The notes beneath the pieces are model-generated. The model worked only from the letters and a program-made list of their open reading frames with translations. It searched no databases and was not told the origin of the DNA. Positions 1 to 11,800 of a stretch of DNA of 64,000 bases are shown in pieces. Both the position numbers and the translations under genes were made by a program. The DNA is taken from contig NW_020312590.1 of assembly GCF_002999335.1 (NCBI RefSeq), positions 372,001 through 436,000 on the forward strand, read 5' to 3'. How positions within the stretch are numbered: position 1 is the stretch's first letter; each line of letters opens with the position of its first letter. Origin of the DNA: Cyclospora cayetanensis. Lineage: Eukaryota; Apicomplexa; Conoidasida; Eucoccidiorida; Eimeriidae.

Positions 1-622
1 TGAAGAGCTGTTGGGGGCCTTGTGCCGGATAGCCTCCCGAGGCATGAGAGCAAGCTTGAACGATGACGTAAATGTAATCTCGCTGCTGCGTTGCTGTGTG
101 CGGTAAGGGGCCTGCACTACTATCATTCAAGAGCTCGATGAACACGACTCGAAAGCGCGCTACCGCAGGGGAAAGGCGTATCTTTTGCTGGGGATGGCGA
201 AATGCGCCAAAGACGATTTTCTCTTTATTCTTAAGAGCCCCTATTCTACGCAAGAAGGCGTCCACGCAGCACGATTGGGGCTGAGGGAGCTTCGGCGTGT
301 GGTAAGTCGAAGCGAAATAGATGCGAAGGAAAGCGTCTGCAAGGGACTCAGTGGGGGCCTTTTCTCGACTGGAAGAGCTAGATCGGGGCACTTTGTGTTG
401 GGAGACAGATTCAGTGGGGAAACGGAATTGAAAACAGAGGAGCGAACTCCTGAACACGAAGTGGAAGCAGGCGATTTCAGACTTCCTCCGAGGCAAGCTG
501 CTGCAGAGGACCCTAACTCGTATACGACCAGCAGCGAGGGAGACGCTAGTCGCCTCTCCTCGAAAGCCTGCGACGGCCTCAAGTGTCTCCACAGCTACCC
601 TGTAAGCGCGAACACAGCCTAG
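1..622 (+). CDS. TPR-domain protein, 3' part only
   Basis: The frame ending at the stop codon 620-622 carries a clear tetratricopeptide signature at about 113-290: an acidic helix ending LDEHDSKARYRRG, then KAYLLLG, then AKDDFLFIL and a basic GLRELRR run. This is the ALELDP..KA.YRRG..YL..G pattern of co-chaperone TPRs (FKBP, AIP and CHIP types), which bind Hsp70/Hsp90 tails. After the TPR the protein has about 110 polar, low-complexity residues and no recognised domain. The gene begins outside the window. The 5' boundary of this exon is unclear: the same frame has a TAA at 104-106, and a GTAAGG donor-like word overlaps it, so an unseen splice or a frame error lies there. Which TPR family member it is cannot be said. 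Confidence 0.6.
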
Positions 623-785
623 GGCAACCAGTCACAAGCTTAGCCGCATTATGGTGCACCTGGTTTAGCAGCAAAAACGGCCTGCACGCCAACTCGTAAA
701 GGCGAGCAAGCGAATGCAAAAAACGACCATTGGAGAGCTAGTTGTGTCACGCAAACTCCAGGAGTTTCCTTGCATTCAGGACAAG

Positions 786-1376
786 ATGGGGAAAGAAGAT
801 GACTCTAAGCCTCCGCCCTTAGATCTCGAGGAGACGAGAAACATCCTCATAGATCTTCTTGATGCGTATACAGTAAGCACTCGTCAATCTTGTGAATCAC
901 GCTATCAGTTCTGCTTTTCTTCTCGTACCCCCTTTTGACTATACAGGGATATGCAAACATTCTCTTATTCAGGAGTTGAGGGCCTTGATTATTTCTAAAT
1001 GAAGCAGAGGCGTGGGGCCTCGTGCCGCTGTTCTTGCTCCGTTTTTCGGGTTATTCCCAATGTCCTCTACGTTGGCTATATCGTGTTTCGCCTGCTGTTG
1101 CCTCAGTCTGCCTCTGCTGTCTCCCGCCTGAACGAGCTGCGTAGCCTAGCGGACTACGACTACAGGAGAGTTCTCATTAGGGCAAGGAAGTTTCTTCCTG
1201 AGTTGCAGGCCCCAGTGCTACAGCGACACGGAATCAAGGGGCAAAGCCACCGTAGCAAAATGCAGCAGGTTGAAAGGAGCGCAAGCTACTGGCGACATAG
1301 AGATACGGAGATCGCCGAGCTTACCAGAGAGTGCCTAGAGGCCATATTCGGGGATGTTGCCGATATAGACGGGTAA
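786..1376 (+). CDS. C10 family protein (C12orf57-like)
   Basis: Two exons fit: 786-872 (donor GTAAGC) and 1107-1376 (acceptor CCTCAG). They join in phase 0 and give about 118 residues, close to the roughly 126 of animal C10 proteins. Matching features are an N-terminal LDLEETRNILIDLLDAY helix, then SAVSRLNELR, a helix FLPELQAPVLQRHGI, and the C-terminal RDTEIAELTRECLEAIF, which parallels the PEIA-L---LK--F ending of the family. C10 is a small helical protein of unknown biochemical role. An in-frame ATG at 714 would add 24 residues; 786 was chosen because family members start shortly before this helix. The assignment rests on pattern memory, not on a search. Confidence 0.6.
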
Positions 1377-2710
1377 AGCGAAGGCGGGGGCTTTCCTCGT
1401 TTTGCTTGATAGATTACGCTCTGATGGTTGTGTAGTGTGTGCAATTAGCCACCAAAGAGAGAGAGAGGACAGATATGGAAGAAACAGAATGACCCTTTGG
1501 GCACTGCTATAAAGGCCGTAGGGGAAAGCGCGAAGCATTTGGCCCATAGGGGTAATCGCCTGCATTTATCCATATAACCTTTTCCCCTTCTTCTTCCTTT
1601 CCTTTTCTTTGCCTTTGCATTTTGGTATTCATAAGCTCCTCTGAAATTTGCCTTTTGATTCATTCTTGTTCATGTTGTGTACGTTGCCAATCTCCTTTGA
1701 GAACGAAAGGGGACCCAGGCCATGCACCGCCTCGCACTGCACCCAAAATAGAGCAGAGCAAATGCGTCGAGCCGGTGTTGCCTGATATGCTTTTCTGAAT
1801 ATGATTTGGCCCCAAACGCTTGAGGAGATGAGGTGATATCGCATAAGAGAACAGGCTGACTTGTGGACTTTGGAATTTTTTTCCAGCGTTGCTGAATGAT
1901 TTGTCCGATAGCAGGGCGTCTTTTTTCATTGGCATGGCCTTGTTGTCCAGACTTCGTGGGCGCAACACGCCGCCTATGACGCCGTGATGGGCTCTAACTC
2001 GGAGGGTAATGGCTGTAGGTTTTGCATGGCCAACTTGATTACCCCGTAGCACTTCTCAGATAAACCTAAGCAAAGAAACATGTATATAATAGTGAAACTT
2101 GGACACTAAGTAATCTCTCTAAGTGCTATGCAATAAACGCTTAATACCAAAGAAACGGTGTCGTATGCGTTTTCGTGGGCACAGCACTTAGTGCTTAGGC
2201 TGTTCAATTTATGGAAGTGTATGAATATCTAGTCTTCGAAAATCTCAACAGACTTAGAAATTTCAAGTAATTCGACTAGCAAACGTCATAATGTTTGATT
2301 AATCCAACGGCACGATGCATGCAACACTACACCGCAACACGAAGCCCCGAACTCCCATACCGCCCACTTCTCTCTTCCGTTCCTGGTCTACCAAATCTCC
2401 ACTCCCCATTATCCTTTTAAAGCTGTTTTCTTTTCCATTTTTTTGTGAGTTTTTGTCCCCCAGGGCCCCCGGTGTACCTACCACAGGGGGGCCCCCCTCA
2501 GCGGTTGTATAGAGCCAAAACTTCACTAAGGAGAAGCTTTCCTACACTCACTTTCATGCCGAACCCCCTGTCTTCGGTGCAAAATTTCTAGAGAGGGCAT
2601 TACAGTAGTCTGGCGGAATCGTCGTGTTCGAGGTTCCCGGCTGCTCCTCCTATTTCGAGGCATCGGGGCCAGTGTTGGGGGGCCCTGGGGCCCCTACAGA
2701 CGTTGTACCG
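1377..2710. other. Intergenic, no gene seen
   Basis: Only short overlapping frames on both strands occur here, none with a recognisable motif or consistent splice sites. The part nearest 2711 should hold the promoter and 5' leader of the nucleoporin gene. The nucleoporin frame is open back to a TAG at 2606-2608 but has no ATG before 2711. Confidence 0.5.
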
Positions 2711-5700
2711 ATGAGCGCCTTCGCCTCTCCCGCCGAGACTGACCGCTTCCCCATCAGGAGCTCAACTTTCGCGGAGGCTCCCGTCCGTGCAGAAATGGAG
2801 GCTCATGTATTAATGAACCCACTCCTCCGGGGCGGTGTCACCCAAGCACCATATGCTTCCGCCTACCAGCAGGACACACAGTCGCAGATGCAACAACACC
2901 GTCGCTCCATAACGTCTGGCCCTCCCTATCCGTTCGCGGCAACCTTAGCACCTTCTTTAGCAGTCCCTGTGGGGGTTCCCTTAGGTCGTGAGGGCAGCGC
3001 TGAGGGCGTCGGAGCTTCCTCTCCAGGAGAGAAATTGGATGTTCTGGGAGAGGCTTCCGCACAGTTTGCCAAGGCGGCGATCCGCCTACTGTGGGGGGGC
3101 TTGCGAAGCGACGAGCTGCACCTTCATTTAGACAGTCCTGCGAGGGGCCCCTTCCTAGGGGTGGGCCCATGGGGCCGCCGAGTAGGAGGCCCCCTCTGCA
3201 CCAAGGCGATGTACGAAGAAAATGGAAACGCTTTTGTTGTATCGGATCCTCAAGAGTGGCTGCCACTGCCGAACTGTTTCTCGCGCCTCCTCTGCACCTG
3301 CGGAGCAGCAGAAAACACCGGTGGCAGCAGTGGTAGCGTTTCGTGTTGCTGCACAGAAGCGCCTCCTTGTGGATTTATATCCGAGTTGAATAGCGTGTGG
3401 GTGGGAGGCGAGGGATTTCTGTATCTGTGGGAGGTGGGGTCCCCCGAGGACGCAGTGGAACAGCTCTCGGTGCCGGGTTCAGTTGAGTCTGTGGTGTACA
3501 TACACCTGGATAGGGAGGTCCTTCCCCCAGCCCTTAGGGCTTCTTTTTGTTGGGATGACGCCGATCTGGCGGCCTTCTCTGTAACAGCCCATCTTGCGCC
3601 CTCCGGGTGTACAGATTCCCCACCTTTCAGCAGCATAAATGCCTCTCCCTTGCATTGCATTGCCGTGTCGCTAACGTCCTCTGTCCGCCTCTTTGCTATT
3701 TCGGCAAGGGCAGGGGCCCCCAGAAGGAACCTCATTTCGCATCTGCAGCACGGCAGGGGAGGGCCCCCAAGGAGCTCCCAAGCGGCCCCCGCCTCCGTCT
3801 GCTGCTGCGGCATGGAGTTCACGGAGATCGGAGTCGCCGATAAGCCGATGAGGGGCTTCAGTGGTGGGCCCCTGGAGCTGTCGCATGCAGTAGCGCACAA
3901 AGGCAGCAGCCACGTCTTCTTCGGCAGTACCAGCTCCCAGCAAGTTTTCCGTCTGGAGGTAGGGCCCCGAGCGGGGCCCCCGGGAGGGCCTCGATGGGGC
4001 CCGCCGGGTTCGCTCGCGAAGAAGCGTGCAAAGAGTGCTGATTTTCGTCCCCCACTCACGGGCGCTGCAGCGGAGAGAGAGGAGGAAGAACCCGCTGCCT
4101 TGCATGCAGTTGCACCTGCGGGGGCAGTCGAGGCTCAAGGGTTCAGGCTGTGGAGTCGGCGTACAGAGGGAGACGACGGGCTAGTTACGTGCCGCCTAGC
4201 TGCTCTCAACCCGAAGCTCTCTGACTGGCTTCGATCGAGCATTGCTCTCGGCGTTAGACGCTTCTTCGGGCTCGCCAGTACCCCCCACAATGGCAGCAGC
4301 AGCAGCAGCAGCAGATCAGGAGAAAATAATACGGGGGCTCATCGACAAGGGCTGCAACAGCTGCAGATGGATGAAGCGCGGGGAATTCTTTGGGCTTTAG
4401 GGAGCGACTCCTCAGTAAGCGCCTTTTTGTTGCCCACACTCTCAGCGGAACAACTGGCTTCAAAGGAAGAGGACCGCAACAGATATACAACGCGTAAGGT
4501 CAAGGCACCCCGTAGAGCAAGAGAGAGAAAGACGGACCTGTGGAACACACAAAAATATGCTGCACGCTGGCATCTCTCTTCATATATATCTCTCTTTCTT
4601 TATATATATATATATCTCTCTATATATATATATATCTGTCTCCATCTCTCTGTCTCTTCATCTCTCTATCTCTATTTATATTTCATCTCTCTATCTCTCT
4701 TTATCTCTGCATATATATATATATACATCTATCTCTATGTATATCTCATCTCTCTATCTCTCTCTGTCTGTATACATATGTCTTTCTCTCGTTTTATCTC
4801 TGTCTGTCTCTGTCTGTCTATACATATACATATACATCTACATATATATTTATATATGTATGTATATGTATATCTATAAGAAAGCGCCGCCCCCGACGTA
4901 GGCTCCCTCTATGCCGATAGGACTCATCGGTAACAGCTCCCGATTTCTTGTTCTTCGCTGTCTTTGCTTCTTCTTTCCTTCCTTCCTTCCTTCCACCACG
5001 CCTACCGTTTCGACACGGTTGTGTGTGTGCCTCTCTCTTCCTCTGCAGTCCGCATGACCTCTAAGGCCATAGAGGAGGGCCTTCGCAGCCTAGGAGCCTC
5101 TTGGCAGCGCTCTCCGCCTGCGGGCTGCGGAGGACTGCTGGGGCCCCTCCTGCGCACAGGGGGATTTGTGGCTGTATCGCTCTCCGTCATTCCTCCGCAG
5201 GAAGGTCACTCGCTCGCTGCTGTCATCGTGGATGCTTCGGGTATGCCGACTTGATCCTCCTTTGTGTTGGCGGGAGTCCTTAATTTCTCCCTGAAGGTTT
5301 CTCTCTATCGTGCGTCGGAAGTTTTTCGCGTTTACCCGTCGAAAAACTTCCGACGCACTCGCCTTTTGCCCATCCCTCTCTCTCTGTTCCGACGCTTTTC
5401 CTGTTTCTAGTCAAACGCTGCTGTGCGCAGGCGGTCGCACATTTCTTTCTCTCGCCGACCCTTACAGCAGCTCTGCTCCTGGTAGCGGAGCCTTCCCCCC
5501 CCCAAGGAACTACGCTGTCCGGAGGCCCTCGGCGGGGCCCCGGGGGCCCCCGCTGCGCTTAGTTGTTGGGGGCTATAGGGGCCCAATAGACCCTCTGCCC
5601 CCCTCTCTGGGGCCCCTGCGCTGTGCTGCCGTCGCCTCTTCCGTGTTCCTCTCTGCGCACGCGGCGAAGAAGGAGGCGGGCGGCGCCTGCGAGGAGGCAG

Positions 5701-7660
5701 CTGCTCCGCAGGCGGAGGAGGATCGGGGGGCCCCCCTGCTGCTTCCGCGGTGTGGGCCTTGCAGGAACTCGTGCTTCGTGGGGGCCCCCTGTGTCCTTTG
5801 CGCCGCATTCGGGAATGCGGGAGAGGGGGGCCCCGCTGGGGGCCTCTCAGGGGGCCTCCTTGATGTCCAAGAGCCGGAGCTTCCCTTCATCTACGAGCAG
5901 AGCAACGGCGGCAGCAGCGCCAGTGCAGCAGGCTCTCTGTGTTGTTGCTGCAAGGCCAGGCCTGCTATTGCGGAAGATGCTGCTAGCCCCAAGTGCACAG
6001 CTGCGAACAACGGCAGCAGCGACGTCCTTGTTGCTGCAGCCCCCGATCTGCGAGGCTTGGCAATGCTGCAGCAAGGGGGATGCTACAGCAACAACGGAGG
6101 CGTGGCTCCAGGCGTAACCCCTGCCTCGCCCCTTGCCAGCAACTTTTTCCCCTCGAAAACACACCTCCCGACAGCACAGGATCCGCTGCGCTCGCAAAGC
6201 AGTGGGAGGCCCCCCTCCCTCTCAAATGAATGGTTTTGCTGCTTCCGTCTACGAGAAGGGGCGGGGCGTGTGTTGCTGCTTTGTGAGCCACTACCTTCCC
6301 CAGCTTTTGGGGTTCTGCAGCAGTGCAGTTCCGTCTTTCCTTCTCCCTTTGACTCCAGAAAGCGGCAGCAGTGGCTCTCGCTCCCGTACGGAGGGGACCC
6401 CTTTTCTTCGGCTGAGTGGGAGAAGAGGGGCCTCGGCGGGGGGCCCCAGAGGGGCCTCAACGGGATGAGCAGCAAGGCGTCCATCTGCGCCTCCTTGCCG
6501 GCTGTCTGTGCGCCAAGTGCCCTCACGGACGCAGCGGCGGGGGTCCTCTGTGGGGCCCCCAAGCTGCTCGTAATTACCAGCAAATACGTGCTGCAAGTGC
6601 GACGCCAGACCATTGCGCAGATCTACGTTCGCAGCATCGAGAATCTCATGAGAGGGGGCCCAAGGCTGGCAGCCCTGGACGACCCAAGAGGCATTGCAAG
6701 TGCGTATGGGGGAGGCATACACCCGCAGCAGCAGCAGCAGCAGCAGCTACGCGACGGTCTGTTTGTCTCGGTGGGCCCCCAGCGTCATGCTCACTGGCGC
6801 TTGGGAACCCTTTTGACGGCGCACATGTGCGAAGAGGGGCAGTTTGGGGCTGATGCAGTGTTTGCTGCTTTTTGGCAGCTGATGACGGACAGTGCGTCTG
6901 CCCTTGCTGCATTTCATGCCACCCAGGCGAGCAGCAGCGGACGCCAACAAGGAGGAGGGTCCGAGGGGGGGCCCCCCAACACCACGAATCTGCTCGACAA
7001 ACAGCGTGGCGCCCTCAGACTGAGCAGAGCGGGGGCCTACTTTCAGCCCCCCTCGGCTCCCCAGCTCATGCAAGGGGGGATTTCGGGGGGCCCCCTCGGC
7101 TTTTTTGAGACCCCTTTCGGCCTGGGCTACGTTCAAGACTCAGGGCGGCAGCAGCAGCAGGTTGTCGCTAGCGCTGCTGCTGCTGCTGCTGCTGCTGCCC
7201 GGGGGGGCCCCCCGGGAGGCCTCGGCAGCCCCCTTGGGGCCCCCTCTCTTGAAGCGGCTGCTGCAGGAAGGGAGGGAGACGGTAAAGCAATGGCGCTTGC
7301 CGTTGCCTGGCGCGCGCTCGTCGGACTGGAAGCCCGGAGGGAAGGTGGGCCCCCCCTGAACGCGGAGCTTCTTGGGGAGCAAATGAATCTTCCGTCTGCG
7401 CTGCAGGAGCAGCAGCAAACATGGGGGGGTAGAATCTTCGGGTACTCAGACCAGAAGCAGCTGCCGCAGCCACAGCCACCGAACCAGCAACAAGAAGGCT
7501 TCAGTCAAACGATAGGTAGGAAGAGAGCTGCTACCAGCTCCCTGAGACCTCCTCATAAGCGACGTTAACACGAGGGAGGGTTGCTCGGCTTACTTGTGAG
7601 AATTCTTTGGGGCCTTCTTGAGGTGCAACGCTCTTCTTTGCCGTGCATTTTTTGCTTCGC

Positions 7661-7706
<46 letters not shown>

Positions 7707-8783
7707 GAGAGAGAGAGAGGCTGCCTGCCATTGCGTCTTTCGTCGATTTATACCCCAGATGGGTTTCCCCTCGTTGCATGCAGTTGTCTTCGGAGGGGCC
7801 CCTTCGGAAATTTTTTGTGGGGGCTGCTTCTGGGTGCGCGTCTCTTAGGGGACCCTTTTCTGCAGCCTTTGCCGGGATCAACAAGTGCCTCGAGCATCCC
7901 TGCAGTGCAGAGCCTCCCTGCAGGCCTTAGTAACACCGCTCGCGGTCTCATACTGTACGCTTCAAGGCTGCTTCGGCCGATCCTGGGAACCCCCCTCGTG
8001 GAGGCAGCGCTCCTGCCATGCGGTTTAGCCCGTGCAGATCCCCGGAGCGCGCATCCGCAACAGCAGCAACAGCTGGGGCGACTTCGGGAGGAAGACGAGG
8101 GCACCAGGAAGAGAGGCAGGGGGGAGTTCGACTGGCAGCCGGAGGAACTAGAGGACGCAGTGCATAGGCGGCATCTCTGCGCCTGTCTTGTCGGAAGATT
8201 CTCTGCGGAGGCGGTCGATCGGCTCCTCTCGAAGATCGCGTGTCTCTATGAAGTACGATTCAACTTGCGAGCCCGTAGATGTGCCGCTGCTGACTCGGGG
8301 TCCATTTCGGGGGCCTCCTCCCTCTCTCCTCTTTCTGCTGCCTGCACTCTTTGCCTTCTACGGAGGCAGCACGGCTGCAGCAGCGCCGCATGCGCCTTGT
8401 GAGATGCGTCTCCGGGTGCTCTGCTCCCGCAGGTGCTGGATGCTGTCTACACAACGCTCTTCTTTTCTTTCGGCCAGAAGTCTTCGCTGCAGCAGCAGCA
8501 GCAGCAGCAGCTGGCGCAGGGGTCTCCGTGGGCCTTGTCTCTGCGAGGTTTGCCCCCACATTTCGCCGCGCTGCGCATGCCACGAGATATCCACGTAGAC
8601 ACTGCCGCTGCAACGCAAGAAGGCATCCCCTCGTCTGCCGAACTCGAACAACAGGAGGTCATCTGGGCCTCAATTTCTCTCGTTGAGGCTATCGAGCTGA
8701 GCGTGCTGGTGCGTTCGACCGTAGAGGCGCAGTGCCTTCTTTTCGCCTTTGTTGCTGCCGTGTGCTCCGGCTCTTCCGCGTGC

Positions 8784-8816
<33 letters not shown>

Positions 8817-11800
8817 GGACTCTTCTGGATGCATCTGCTGCGCCAGCGACCTCCCCTCTGCTGTGGAGACTCCGTTGTTCGTGCTCCTTCTAGCCTCTGT
8901 GCATCTGCTTCTCTGCCTGAAGTGCCTGTGCGCGGTTCCTTCGCGCATGCACGCTGTAGACACGTCAAGCCACCCACCGCTCCTATAGGGCCTCGTATCT
9001 GCGACGTTCTGGAGCTTGCACGCGCCATCCAAGTCGTTTGCCCCCTTGCCTCGTGCCCGCTGTGCGCAGTATGGAATCAGCAAGGTTTTGATCACGGCTC
9101 ACGAGATGCTGACAGCCTACCAGCTCCTGATGCAGCAAGCAGAGTACTCCGTCCAGATGGGCTGTAGCCGTTTTGTGCAGCCGCTGCTCTTCGACCGGCT
9201 CCTTTCCCTTAGCCTGACGGACTTGTAAGCACCCAACAGCAACGCATCCGCACGTGTGGCTGGCAAGCGAAATGCGTCATCGAGTTGACAGATTTCGCCA
9301 GCCTCCGCGCGGCACGATGCACCGTGAACTCGCATTGTAGAAAGCCGATCTGCGTGTGCCTTACAATATGCGTCGTCGTCCAGCTATTCCACCTCTTTTG
9401 GGGTTGCACAGAAATATGCGTCTTCGTTTCTGGTTCCTTGTCTCCCCTCTTTTCGCGTGTTTTGTTTTTATTCTGGCTGAGGCAGCATGTGTTGATTTTT
9501 TTTCTATTGCCCTCCAAGCGTGGTGCTCTTCAGCGCGATTGGCCTTTCAATGCATGCCACGTGGCCTGTGGTCGTCTTTCTTGGTGTCGTCTGTAGGGGC
9601 GGCTTTTCGTTGCGTAGTGTGGAAGCAGTCGTACCTATGGAGGCTTGCTTTCTGCAGAAACCCCCACGCCCTCCCATGTGCCGTCTTTTCTCGCACGTGT
9701 GTTGACTGCTGCGTGAGTCGGAGGGCCTGACTCACCTTTTCATCAAATGCGCTCAAGCGTGCTTTCTCCGCGCAGGTGTATGAGCGTGGAGGCGCGAGAA
9801 AATTTCAGGCAAATCGTGTTTGAGACAGCCGCCTTCGGCAACCCTCTGCTCTCCCGGCTCTGTACGGGGGCCCTCTTCACGTGAGTCAATTTCGAGGTTT
9901 GTTTTTGTTGGATCTGTGTAGATGATTGAGCGAGCACTGAGTGTTTTGCGCGTCCTTCAAGAGACGCTGGCTACGTGGTGATGACGCCTTCTTCCAGCGC
10001 TGTCACGCGGGCTTTCGCACGTACTTTGCTCTGGACGCCTCCTTAGCAGAGGAGCAGTCAAAGTTTGAGTGGAGCCATGAGGGGGGCAGGCAGAACTACT
10101 AGAGAATATCCCTGTGTCGTGTTTTGCAGACAACGGCTGGGCCGTCGCTCTGCATTGATTCCATGGTTCTGTGTGTTGCCACTATGGCGATGCGAAGCGC
10201 TGTCTTTGTGATTTGCGCGCTCAAAGCTTCGTGTCGCTGTTTCGCTGCAGGCGGGAAGAGTTGGAAGCGCAGATGCTGTATCTGCAGCTGCAACGCAAAT
10301 TAACCGAACGTGTACATAGCGAGGCGGCCCCCACTCTCCCAGAGGTGCAAAACTTCGTCTTTTATCATTTGATGCCACGACTCCTCTTTTTGCCGCTCGA
10401 GGGTCTCGTCTCGCTGCTGGACAGCCTCAAGTTCTACCCGTAAGTACTGCTCTCAACGTGCTTGTCGAGTAATAAGTATCTGAGACTCCTCCCTGCCCCC
10501 GTCTTTGCGATCGTATGGCCAGTACTCAAGTCTTTGCTGCCAAATGCGGTTGAGAGGCCCCCGAACTGCGCGCTTCCACAAAGTCGTCTTCCCGCATTCT
10601 CGCCGTGTCCGCTTCTGCAGCCTCCTGGTAGATGTTGTCACTGCAAAGGCAGCGGAGCTGACTGCGAATTTCCGTCTCCTTACCGCAAGACGCCGAGCGA
10701 AGTGGCCCTCCCTAAACGCAGACTCTACGCACCAGAATCTCGCAGACTTGCAAAATCTGCTGTAAGACCCTCCGATTCACCGGCATCTGGTGGCATGATG
10801 CCAATCCCTAGCCGATGCACAAGAAGCCTCTAAACAGTCGGCGCAGGCAGCACAATTCGAGCGAGCATGGGCAAAAATATTCATGAAGCACTAATATATT
10901 ATTTATATAAAGTATAATATATATATATGCATGCGCACCTGGCGGTGGAGCGGCGTCTTTGGAGAGGGGGCCTCATCGGCTTGGCATGCTCTGGAAACGC
11001 AGTGTGCTCACAGCTGCGTCTGCCTGCGGTCGTTGCAGCATTTCCAGCTGCTACCGTCATGTGGGGGAATGCCTTTCTTACCACTGCAAGAAACTTAAGG
11101 AGGCCGAGCAGGAGGCGCCTCCTGCAGACCACCAGCCTCATGAGCAGGAAGATGGAAAAAGCCACATTGACACAAGCGTGCAGCAAGAGAGCAAGGCCTG
11201 TGCAGCGGCGCTCGTTAATGCATGTCTCGGATGCAGCGACGAAAACATGCAGGCTTACGTGTTAGATTGGATAGCTACGCATGGAGGCAGTGAGGCCCTA
11301 CTTAGCCTTTCAGAGCAAAGGATCCGGCTCCCTTTCCTCTTCTTCCCCTGAAACGTCCCTTACAGCCCATAGACTAACAGCAGAGGAGCACACGCCAGTG
11401 CGTGTCTGTGCCCTGGCGAAGAGGGCGTTGCATGTGCCGCCTTCTGCGTGTCAGCGGGGGCCTTAACGTACGAAGCTGCGTCTGTCAGTGAGCGCATCTG
11501 TTGTGATTTGCAACTGCAGAACACTTCCCCATAGCCATGCTTCAGCTGGATGGGCCTATGGCAGATCGGCTGCTCGCTCAAAGTAACGCTGCTGCCTTTG
11601 CTACGGACTTGGGGGAGTGCTACGCTGCTTCTGGGCTGTATGCTCAGGTAGGTCTTATGCACGTGAGGATGGCTCAACATTGAACTGGGGGGCTTGATTG
11701 CGTGTCTGTCTGTCTGGGTGTTCTACTGTGTACTGCAAGCGAAGCAGCTCGCTGATTCTTCACCCTGAGCCGGGCATTTCTTGAGATCTCGAAAGGACGG

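Noticed and set aside
3250..4138. Long minus-strand frames antisense to NUP155 exon 1 (up to 269 codons)
   Set aside because: They arise from the GC-rich, stop-poor plus-strand coding sequence. They show no motif and their composition mirrors the Gly/Pro words.
4494..4879. Extension of NUP155 exon 1 through the TA/TC microsatellite
   Set aside because: It would code a 130-residue Ile/Tyr/Leu/Ser run. The GTAAGG donor at 4494 joins the next exon in exact phase.
6083..6722. Minus-strand frames antisense to NUP155 exon 3
   Set aside because: Same reason: the plus frame carries conserved nucleoporin strands and the antisense frames do not.
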